Assembly (NCBI GenBank): GCA_019055375.1
Contig: JAHQIW010001996.1
Span: 124,001 to 188,000, forward strand
Direction of reading: 5' to 3'
DNA: 64,000 bases
DNA from: Parelaphostrongylus tenuis
Taxonomy: Eukaryota; Nematoda; Chromadorea; Rhabditida; Metastrongylidae
The notes beneath the pieces are model-generated. The model made no database searches, had not been told where the DNA came from, and saw only the letters and a list, made by a program, of their open reading frames with translations. Positions within the stretch are counted from its first letter, which is position 1. Every line of letters starts with the position of its first letter. Below, in pieces: positions 34,834-44,800 of this stretch. Both the position numbers and the translations under genes were made by a program.

Positions 34834-36845
34834 CTACGAGTTAGACTTTTCGTTTCCATCTTTGAACCAGTTTCTACTGTTATCTTGGTCCATTTCCTTA
34901 TGAATCAACTCGTCAGCCTTTGGATCCAATTTGCTCAGCTCACGAAAACCTTTGTCTCCAACGAAGCAGATCTCAAGCTGATCCTAAAACGACATTCATA
35001 GTACTTTTGTAGAAGTTTTTAATCTAATAAATACACCACAACTCATTATGTTATAAATGTATATAACTTACTGGATCAGCAAGAATGACGACTTGCACGC
35101 TGGCTTTTCCAGGAGTATCCAGCGTGACCACTTCTTTTAATATGGGAAGTTTTGCAGCTTTGATTTTTTCTTGTAATTCTCGCAACTAAATACAATGTCA
35201 ATAGAATCAAAGATATATGGAAAAAGGAAAGAAAATTACTTTTTCATCAGGATATGCAAACGCAATCCGCCCGTACGCACTGGCTCTGTCCAGTGGAGTG
35301 CCATTGGGTAATTGATGTATCTCAAGAAGGCACTAGAACTCAGTCACTTTAGGATGGACACTGCTGTATTTGAGATGAAGTCAAAGAAAGAAAGTGAGAA
35401 ATTGTGAAAAGTGAACTTGTCCTTCTCCATAAGACATCGCTGTGTGCCCGTCTCCGCCTTCTTCGACGACATTCATGCCTAGCTGGTTTGTCCAATAGTC
35501 TGAATAACATCGTAACACCTGATTAACTTTTAATTAGTAAAGACACAATTACAAATAAATTATTCACCAACACTTCTTTTGATGTCCTTCACTCTCACAG
35601 CTACCTTAACGACCTTTGGAGTACCTTGTCTACCAGGACATATAAAGAAGCAGTGACCATCAGGATCTGTGAGCTAAATGATAACAAGCGCTTGCTGATC
35701 TTCACATATGCTTCATTGGAAAAGTGCAAATGCAATAGACCCGGCTTGTCACCTCGCGAAAGCTTCAGAGAATCATTCTTACCTGCAGTTTTTGAGATGA
35801 CAACTTCTTTGCATCTTTACAACTTTCTACGGCCTTGTAAATATTGTCCGATTCGATGAAGACTCCCTGTAAACAAAGGACACTCAATGGAGTCAAGTCA
35901 CACCGTACCGAGGCCACTGAAACCTTGAGACATGGCGGCTCAACTAACCATGAAATCGTTCCCAAGGCGATAAGAACCAATCTCATAATTATATGTTAGT
36001 TCAAACACAAAGTTTTCGTCTTCACCACCGTAGCCAACCATGGTTTTGCTCCATTTTCCACTATATGGTCTGTACAAAGAGATCTGCTCAGTGATATGAA
36101 ATATCTACAAAGAGAATTGCTAAGAGACACCAACCCATTGCATTCCGCTTTACATCCTTCCTCGAACTCCTCATGACGCAGCACCTGAAAAGCATTAGTT
36201 TCCGCTATAATTCTTTCTAATTGAACGCTTTTACTGGTGGTATGCTACAACTGTACAAAACCAATAATGTTGAGTGTTATGAAAACTTTGAACGTCTTAC
36301 GGAAAATGAACCCGATCTAATAGTTCCGAGGCGCCATGCAAGATATCGCCTATCATTAACTAATTAACGATTGGGCCTAGCAAGCACATATCGGCCGTGA
36401 ACCCATTTTCGTTGGCAGATATTGGATATATATTCTTATTCCACTCAATGTATATATATACATATATGTACTGATATACATACATATTGTATACGTATAT
36501 CCAAGTACAATATATATGCGTATATGTGCATATATACATATATATACATATTTGTACATACATCACCTGTATCACCTGTCGTCCCACTGATCGTCGAGTG
36601 ACTCGAGCGGGTACCAGCAACTTTTCCATTTTTCCCTATCGCGTGCAAGAGTAGCCCAGTGGGTCCTTCTCGCTCTAGGGATTCGCTGAGCATCATATCC
36701 TTCTTCTATCGCTTTCGTGAAGAAATCGGACCAACGGGTCAGTGGCCTTCCTTTAGAGCGCTTGACGTCCCGAGGAATCCAGTCGGTAACGGCTCTCGTC
36801 CATCGGTTATCGTTGAAGCGCATCACGTCTCCGGCCCACCTTATT

Positions 36846-36892
<47 letters not shown>

Positions 36893-37406
36893 TTTGTTCA
36901 AAAGCATATACACGTATGTATGTCGAAACAACATACCACCGCTAGAAACAAATAACTGCAGTTAATCATACAGTTATTAATATCTGTCAGTGTAAATGGG
37001 TTTGAAGCCGATATGTGCTTAATAGGCCAAATTATTGACGGTTGGTTGCTGACAATCGATACCTTGTGTCGGAGAAAGAGAGAAGAACGAACAAGAGCGT
37101 AGGCAGTGAAACTGGTTAGCACCAGTGGAACTGGTTAGAACAACCGCGAAAAAAAAAGAAATGCTGGCTCGATTCCCGTCTGACGTCCTAAGTTCAACAC
37201 ATCACCCACACCGAATATATACTGTTTTCCACTATTCGAAAATTCCTCTCTTCTTCCTGAATCTTCCTTAATATTTAATAACTTTCTCTTAAATTACAAC
37301 GATTCATCAAGTGCCTCACCTTCATCTTCAATACTTTCGTATAAAAATCGTAGGATGCTCGCCTATCGCCAATCTTAAACACATAGTGAAGAGCTCTCAC
37401 TGCCAT
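34834..37406 (-). CDS. glod-4: Glyoxalase domain-containing protein 4 (GLOD-4), 9 exons
   Basis: A vicinal-oxygen-chelate (glyoxalase I-like) protein, 295 residues, close to the expected family length. The family's enzymatic substrate is not firmly known; it is linked to methylglyoxal defence. Exons (5' to 3'): 37320-37406, 36135-36184, 35949-36069, 35783-35866, 35568-35673, 35417-35499, 35240-35332, 35072-35185, 34834-34983. The first domain carries [55 protein letters not shown] and [11 protein letters not shown]; the second carries [31 protein letters not shown] and [18 protein letters not shown], then [18 protein letters not shown]. All phases agree and there is no internal stop. It converges on the NATD1-like gene, with 703 bp between the stops. 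Confidence 0.95.
36430..36548. repeat. TA-rich microsatellite in glod-4 intron 1
   Basis: TATA/CATA-rich simple sequence on the 3' side of the RTE copy (glod-4 is read on the minus strand). A second pure TA run lies at 36853-36893 on its other side. Confidence 0.85.
36561..36841 (-). mobile_element. 5'-truncated RTE tail with 12-bp target duplication
   Basis: On the minus strand it encodes the end of the same RTE polyprotein as 26804-27399 ([39 protein letters not shown]) and ends with 'gggacgacaggtgatacagg'. The direct repeat 'tatttgtacata' flanks it at 36549-36560 and 36842-36853. It is strongly similar to the unc-16 copy and uninterrupted over its length, so insertion was probably recent. 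It lies in glod-4 intron 1, same orientation as the gene. Confidence 0.92.
36975..37215 (+). repeat. Solo tRNA-like arm with core
   Basis: The core 'ctgtcagtgtaaatgggtttgaag...gacggttggttgctgacaatcgatacc' is followed by a degraded plus-strand tRNA-like unit ending 'gctcgattcccgtctgacgtcc'. It matches the right half of the paired elements. It lies in glod-4 intron 1. Confidence 0.6.
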
Positions 37407-37940
37407 TGTGAATCAATCCTGAAAATATGAATAACGATTAACGTCTCATGTAGCTCACTGATAGGTACGTAGGATTGTGAAAATACACGAGCCATGCGAT
37501 TAATCCATGTCCAACTGGTAATGGTAAACAGCGAACGCGATTAATCCATGTGTGAACTGATGATGGTTAACAGGATAAACTGGACACTTTCAATAGGCAT
37601 TGAATTGAGAATAGATAACGATAAGGATCTAAGAAAGGTAGATTATTCCTAAACCCTCCAACAGTTTACCACCCAAACTGGTGTGTTTGCAACACAGTGT
37701 TGTGCCATCCTTTTTGATAGAGTAACCCCAAACTTGGGTTTCACAGCCTTAGAAAAACCAAACCAAAGGTCACCACCGTCTCTATGTCAATCTAGCCACA
37801 AACTGGCGAATAGCACTCGGTTATCACATAGACTGGGATATACTACAGTGGTGACCTGTAAACGTCCTACAATTGGAAACTTAGGATTTCGCAAACTACC
37901 AAAGATGGCTGGGAAAGTGTTAGAAAACGATAGGATTTAA
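37407..37940. other. glod-4 upstream region
   Basis: This should contain the glod-4 promoter. A direct repeat 'gcgattaatccatgt' occurs near 37496 and 37538. I see no definite regulatory motif and no gene; the open frame at 37683-37940 has no recognisable content. Confidence 0.4.
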
Positions 37941-38314
37941 GCTTGCCATGGAGGCGACTGAAACTAGACGGAAACGATACGTTGCGATGGTAGTGTTAGA
38001 TGCTGTACATCAACGAAACCAGATACCATTTGATCGAAATCGAAAACGATTCCACCGACCGACAACAGCCTGGGAAAGAAACCGTCGTTACCATGGAGAG
38101 ATGTCTGAGCGATATGGGTCTCGTGTCAACAACAAGAGCTCGTATGATGCAGCGATTAGATACGCCCTACAGTACAACACGAACGTAACCTATATGAGGG
38201 ATCTATCCCAACCACTGATGTACCACGAAACAGAGAAATCTATTGACAGCTACCAGGTCCACAGGAAAATTATCGGTTACGCTAAAATCGAAGAAGAAAG
38301 AGTGTTAGCCGAGC

Positions 38315-38405
38315 TGTGGCCTTCGTAGTGTAGTGGGTAGCCGGCACAGCCACTGAGGGTAGAGCGCGGGCTCAATTCCCAACTGATGCTGGCGTTGAAA
38401 TTTAA
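38315..38405 (+). repeat. Solo tRNA-like unit
   Basis: 'ggccttcgtagtgtagtgggtagcc...gcgggctcaattcccaactgatgc' keeps A- and B-box-like segments. It ends the 126-codon frame at 37948, so it may have inserted into it. Confidence 0.6.
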
Positions 38406-39339
38406 GCATATCACTTAGCTCCCAGGATACAATAATACCATCTCGTCATCGCAGCAATGAGTCGCTCTAATGGGACGTAAACGGTGAAGTGGTGGATGTC
38501 GAAAGAACTGAATCCATCGTCCTAGAAGACGACACTGATCATTTTCTCGAGAATCACCAGTTAAGCATAGACGATGGTCAGCGAACCTAAACTGCTAGTA
38601 ACAGTGAAGCAAAAATCTCCACATAGGGACTCTGTGTCGACAAATCGACCAATTTTGTAATAAAATAACAGCACTAACGACATAGCATTATCAGAAATAA
38701 CACAAATCCAATAGTAAGAATTATTGTATTCTGGTTGACAGATGTGATGGACGACCTCCAGTTGAGGATCTGGGTCACCAAAGGTAAACATGCCAATCGG
38801 CTATGGGTCTCGGGTCACCAATCGTAAACGAGTCAACCAAATGTCTCTAATGTCGAATGAGGGAAACGAATAGATGTCACGAAACGTAAACGGCTTGACA
38901 ACCGCCTTACGAATCGAAGATGGACAGCTTGGAGCAAGAAATAAAGTAGACGATATCGTACTAATGTTGTGACAGTGCTAATAGATTTTGAGTCCCTCCT
39001 CAATACAAGACCATGATATATGTGGAATCAGTTTCGATGCGAGAGCAGATACTCAGACCCATCGACTTCCCTCATAATGGATTCGAAATCCCTTATCCAC
39101 TGGAGGGACCTAACGAGGAACAAGATGATCCATCGTACCTTCCACCGGAGATGTTGGTTCTGTTGAGGACGAAACAACAAGGCATCGATGCTATAAACTC
39201 ATCATGCAGGCACGCGGAGAACTTTCTGGAAAATCTGACAGTCTCACTACCTAACGTCCTTGAAAGAGAAGCATCAGCTTGGAGCAAGAAATAGAAGAAC
39301 CTCAAGATATAATTCCCAAAAAAGAATGTCTAAAGCCTA

Positions 39340-39420
39340 AACGAGGTTGGTACGCCAGGGCCATACACCGGTGCTTCGGAGGTTTCGGCCTCCTCGTCAA
39401 TGGCCCCGCCCCACATTGAG
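39340..39420. repeat. Short GC-rich foldback insertion
   Basis: 'tcggaggtttcggcctcctcgtcaatggccccgcc' with 'gccagggccatac' forms a small hairpin family member. Comparison of about 38936-38965 with 39278-39455, which share 'gcttggagcaagaaata' and 'agatgatatcgtactaat'-type ends, suggests that 39295-39430 is an insertion absent from the other copy. Confidence 0.5.
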
Positions 39421-40250
39421 ATTTACTCCTAAAATAGATGATATCGTACTAATTAAACGACTCAGTACGAACCCAGATGAACAAATTGGTCGACAGTGGG
39501 TCAATCCTTAGTAGTCGCCATCTTCCTGTTTATTGATTGAGGGTCAGTCGTCTGGGCCCGGAAGGTCGCTACGTTGGTATTGTATGTACCGTGGTGGCAT
39601 GATATCTCCTCGCCCACCTCGATGATGAGCTCTCCAAGGGGGACGACCTCGTTGTGGTTTTCGGCCGTGGGTTGTGATAGTGCGCTGAGACGAAATGAGT
39701 GAACGCAGATACAATGTGAACTGCTGCTGGAACAAATCGATGTATGCTTCTTCCCCCAGCAGCGGGGTTCCATACTGATAAGCAAAGGAGTGCAACGCCG
39801 TTGGATTGATGGGTTTTGGTTTGCCGTAAGCCCTCAAACCCAGGGCGCTCTTTTTGATCCTTTTCACTCCATTTTCGATCCGTTAGGCGGTTGACGAGTC
39901 GCTTAAGTTTCGTGACACCAATTCGTTTCCCTCATTTGACATTAGAGGCATCTGGTTGACTAGGTTACGATGGGTGACCCCGAGACCCAAGGTTGATTGA
40001 CATGCTTATCGTTGGTGACCCAGACCCTCAACTGGAGATCGTCCATCACATCCGTCAACCAGAATACAATGATTCTTGCTATTCGGATTCGTGTTATCTC
40101 TGATATTGCTGCGTCTTGAAAATTTGCTGTTAATTTATTATAAAATTGGTCCATTCGTCGACACTCTATGACGCGATGAAGAACAATTCAAGACGAATTT
40201 CTCCCGATTTGCAACTACATTTCCACATCTACCTGTGCGATATTCATTGG

Positions 40251-40778
40251 GTCGTTCCATATATTTTGGCAATAGAGTAATAAACACCAAATTTATTGAC
40301 CAGAAGTAATTAAAACAGCATGATTTCGGTATCGTTCAATTGCGCATTCTCTTGTGAACATCTTGGTAAAGAACTTGTCCATACTTGCTCTAAGATTGAG
40401 CTGTTGTGGGAACGAATTCGCTCGCTACTCATGAACGGATGGCTCTAGCGGAAAATGCTAGTGAAGCGGTGCACAAGATCAATAGAGCTTCCTGTGGTCG
40501 AGCCAAGCGAGACTGATCCTCCAGACTGTTTTCTCCACCTCCATTAATCTTCTGCGCCACTTCTAGCATTTTCTCTTACGCGCCATTCGTGCATTAGTAG
40601 CAGGCGAATTTGTTCCCACGACAGCTCCATCTTGTAGCAAAAATGGGTAAGTTACGAACCAAAATGTTCGCAAGAAAATGCGCAATTGAACGATACCGAA
40701 TTCATGCGATATTAAATTGTTCCGGTTAATGAATTTGGTGTTTATTGCTCTGTGCCAGAACTTATGGAACTATCCAGT
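40251..40778. mobile_element. Mariner-type foldback element (MITE)
   Basis: The left end 'ttgggtcgttccatatattttggcaat' and the right end 'cagaacttatggaac' are inverted, and the arms continue with 'taataaacaccaaatt' / 'aatttggtgtttatt' and 'ttcggtatcgttcaattgcgcat' / 'atgcgcaattgaacgataccgaa'. Arms are about 115 bp or more and the interior is non-coding. The TTGGGTYGTTCCATAA-like end resembles nematode mariner termini. It must be mobilised in trans if at all. Confidence 0.75.
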
Positions 40779-41109
40779 AGACTCCAAATCCAGGTACTGA
40801 AATCCGCCCACTAGGTATAGAAGGGGTTAATTAGAATAAAAGTAAATACGTCAATATGAAGAATTATATGAAGAAGTGAAGAATTAGGGAGGAGAAAGAG
40901 TACAGGTATTTATGACTGACGTTCGAAGGCCCCAAAAAAAGCCACCCACTAACCAGTTAATGGGCGGTAAAACTCCGCCCTCCTATTCTTAATTTGACTC
41001 TGCTTCTCTCAGCATACTTTGTACTTCAATATAGGGAACGTGACATGAAGGAAACACAGACGCAATGAGAATGTGGCGAATTTTATGCACTACAAACAGA
41101 CCACCTGAC

Positions 41110-41205
41110 CACGTGCAGAACTTTAGACCTCAGGCGGGAGTTGAACCTGCGTTTCACCAATTCCAGGGGCGCGTGTTACCACAACACCACCGAGCCACTT
41201 GAGTA
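41110..41205 (-). repeat. Solo tRNA-like unit
   Basis: 'caggcgggagttgaacctgcgtttcacc' and 'cgtgttaccacaacaccaccgag' are the complements of B and A boxes at normal spacing. No partner arm is close by. Confidence 0.65.
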
Positions 41206-41817
41206 ATGTTGTTTGTAGTACGACCAGCACACAATATCAAGACGAACGGCGTAAGTTATAGGTCTGGCAGCTGCAGCGAGGAGGTTGGTAAGGAAATAAA
41301 TTTCCGCTCGGAATAGATAACAGCTTCTAGGCACGCAGAGGATGGCTGGCTGCCAGAGTTGTACTTCGATTTCCAAGCGACAAGCAACATCCAACTATTG
41401 GATAGTTCTCGTTCCACGACGTCTTGAACTTCAAGCGATTCAGGCTTGGCATTGAAAATTAGTTTATCTTCGAAATTCAAAGATTGACCAACCAAAGTGA
41501 TCAATTGCTTGTGCAGTGAGAAGGATTGACGAAAAGAGGCGAGCCTCTGGTAGAGCGATGATCCTCTGAATGGCAAGAATCAGTTGTTTTGGTGGACTCA
41601 CAGTCAAAAATGCTAGCTCACGAATCTGTTGCTTATGACCAGATTGATCACTGAATGATGTAGAAATATCTGAGAATGATTAACATAATGATCATGACTT
41701 GGATTTGGCTAGCAACACTTTAGCGGCTTTTTATGCTTTTGAACACTCTTATTAAAGAATCACACGATGAAAGTACACTTATGAGACCTTTTACACATCG
41801 AGAGAAATCTTAAAATT

Positions 41818-41837
41818 GGGGGGCGGGGGGGGGGGAG
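41818..41837. repeat. Poly-G tract just downstream of the HIBADH stop
   Basis: Six G, one C and eleven G, then AGG, form a near-continuous 20-base G tract. The HIBADH stop is at 41898 on the minus strand, so the transcript would carry a C-rich tract about 60 nt after the stop codon, probably in the 3' UTR. Confidence 0.7.
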
Positions 41838-41897
41838 GATGTAAATCAGTTAACGTTGTAGACATATTGAGAAGGATTAGGATTGAGAGTGAACAGA

Positions 41898-44800
41898 TCA
41901 AGAGGCTTGCTCTTTCAAGAACTGGTAGGCAATGGCGAAATCCTTGTTAGCATAGTTGGGATTCTGGACGATCAACCGGTATAATTGATGAGCCAATGAT
42001 CCTAATGGAGTCGGCGCTTGCATTGTCGTCGAAGCATTTTGCGCAAGCGTTAAGTCCTAAAAGTGCAAGCAAATTCATTAAGAGTTAGAAAATGAGCTGA
42101 AAGAGCACAAAAGATGCTTTGTGATATGTGAAAGTTTTAACTCAATGCAGGAATTCAACCAGCGTTGTCACCCAGAACCGGGGCGCGTGCTATCACTACA
42201 CCATTGAGGCGATCGCTCTGCTACCACTCTTTCTTGGATGGAAGGCATCGCAGCTTTCATCAATCAACTGTCAACGAGTTTGATCTGGTAAGCAGACATC
42301 GGACTACTTATATCAAAGAAAGAGTGGCAGCAGAGTGGTACATCGGGTGTGGTGGAAAGACGCGCCTCTGATCAAAATGCAACGCCGGTTCAACTCCCAC
42401 TTGGAGTCAGAAATTTTGTACATCAATCTGCATGCTTGGAAACACGGTTTTAGTTAGCGTCATAACTCTGCTAAGAAGTAGTAAAATAGAGAGTTAATGC
42501 GGACCTAAACCTAGAAAACAGTATGAGAATCATTTGCCATGGTCCAGACTTTAGAGCTGTGGTTTGGAAAAAAGGACTAAAACATGGAAATCTAGATAAA
42601 CTACTAACAAAAAAACCTACGCATTGATTCTCACCTTTGCCATAAGAGTGGATCCAAAACCACCTTGATAACCATTACTGGGAGGGATTCCTTCAATTAC
42701 CCCAGGCACTGGATTATACGTATCCGACGACCAACAACGACCAGAAGACGTATTTATAACACCGGCCAAAGTTTTTGGATCCAAACCCATCCTGAAACAG
42801 GACAAATCGTGAACAGTACAGATCATCTGACCCTTTTAGGATGACATCGAAATCGCTACACGTAACGCCATTTTCGTCATTTAATATGTTGGAAAAATTC
42901 TGAAAAAGTGCTTGTAACTTTTTGAGTATCGGCCATTTTTTGTGTTTTTGGGCTCATTTGAAAGCCCGTTTTCTACCGCGTTGATTGGTATACTATTTAT
43001 ATACTTATTTCAAGATGGAGTTAACTAGCGAGCAAATTAGGTTGTTGATGATGCACGAATGGCTGCTGGGTTCAAATGCAACGGTGGCAAGTGAATGCAT
43101 CAATCTGGCTTGGGGCGAAGGCACAGCTGGCAAAGGTACGATGTACAGGTGGTTAAAAAAATTTGACGAAGGTGAGGAAAATTTGGAAGATCAGCCGCGT
43201 TCAGGTCGTCCAAAAGAAGTTAGTTGCCAAGCTGTGCTTGAAGCGATTGAAGGAGATCCCTCTTTGACGACTCGGATGCTGGCTGATGCTTTGACTTGCA
43301 TGAGCTCGGTAAAAACTGGAAGAAGTCTAAGTGGCTAACGATACTGATTAGCACAATTTGGTCATTCATTTCCTCAATATCAAGAAATTGAAATTCTATG
43401 CTCGTGAAATATCTTTTGCCGAGGAAGTGGCAGGGTGCTTTAAGTTGAACGGAAGTACTTTGACTAGTAGTTTTGTCTTTGTTCAGGTGTAACAGGTGCA
43501 TAATAAAAAAAATAAAATATAAAGAAAAGATACAAAAAATAAATGTTTCACAAGAATTTTCTCAGAACATTTTCCCTAACCAATTACTTAGAATTTTTAT
43601 CCGTTTTAAGGAGCATTCTTGGATTTCTCTTAGTCTTTTGATGCACTATATTCCTCACACACACTTTCCATATTTGTAGATGATACACGGTTCTTATGTA
43701 AAGAGAAAAATCGCTCGACTACTATGCAAATTTATTGCTCATGGCATACAACCAATTGTAATAAGTTGGGTTCACTACTGTTCGGTTAGCACAAACTTTC
43801 AAGCCTGTCCTCTACGCTCGACAAGAAGGTTTTGTAAAAAGTGCTAGTAATCACTCAAGAGCTTAAATCTCGAACTCTCTGCATGCGTGGCCGGTTTCTA
43901 GAAAGACCCTTTTAAAACGCTGAAAATTTCAAAACAATATTAAGTTTCACACGCGCATAATTCTCGCCAAACAGAGCTCTTCCTTAGAACTTCTAGTAAC
44001 CATTCGACAGCGTAAAAATTACCAACTAAAACATCGTGAAAATGGAGAAAACTTATCTTGATTAGCTGACGCGAGGTTGATAAAATAGTTGTAGAAATTC
44101 GGCTGACGTTTCGGCGACCCGCCTTCTTCAGAGCCTGGACGTATATAGTATTAGTCTAATACTATACTAATACTATATACGTCCAGGCTCTGAAGAAGGC
44201 GGGTCGCCGAAACGTCAGCCGAATTTCTACAACTATTTTATCAACCTCGCGTCAGCTAATCAAGATAAGTTTTCTCCATTTTCATATATCAATTGATTAT
44301 GCCGAGGTTTATAGAAAGTCGAACTTTTAAAACATCGTGCTTATATTCTGCGAAGATGGCTTCTCTGCAACGCAGGAGGGGAAATAAGATTGATCCACAT
44401 GCGCGAGCAAGTGGTCTGTGGCCAATTCACGGGCCGTTGGGTGAGGCAGCAAGGTGGTCTGATGAGATGACCAATCGATTTTCAAACATATAAAAGTGTA
44501 GAGAAAATCTTGAAATCCGAATGTCTTCGAGTCACGGTTGGAAGCAATTAGGACGTTCTGGCCCAAGTGATCATAATGACGATCGCTTTTTCCGGGGATT
44601 CATGGCAAAATACAAGTATTTAGAGCCTTTTTGTAGCAGAGTCACACGTTCAATCTAAAGGTTTTCTTTCGAACCGGAGACACCATTCTCAATTGAACCA
44701 CAAAAGATCGCTTCTTTATAATACTCGACCGAAATCGATGGTCATCGCGTCAGCTCACCTTGTCGCCTGACCTCGCGGCCTGTGAATTGACCAAAGACCA

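Larger units (their letters stand above)
37948..40260. mobile_element. Unrecognised element with coding-like pieces and an inverted duplicate
   Basis: Plus-strand frames at 37948-38328 (126 codons, RRKRYVAMVVLDAVHQRN), about 38474-38590 (VVDVERTESIVLEDDTDHFL) and 39013-39294 (93 codons, Pro/Glu-rich) are followed by KIDDIVLIKRLSTNPDEQIG near 39432. On the minus strand 40154 down to about 39540 reads TRIRIARIIVFWLTDVMDDL and, after frame changes, GKRIGVTKLKRLVNRLTDRK and PTALHSFAYQYGTPLLGEEA. The minus part (about 39870-40170) has an inverted counterpart at about 38625-38930 encoding the same peptide in decayed form. A tRNA-like element interrupts the first frame at its 3' end. I cannot name the family. 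Confidence 0.5.

Noticed and set aside
36572..36934. 120-codon minus-strand frame as a gene
   Set aside because: It is the RTE tail at 36561-36841 fused to a TA microsatellite translation.
37683..37940. 85-codon plus-strand frame upstream of glod-4
   Set aside because: No recognisable content; overlaps simple direct repeats and the probable promoter region.
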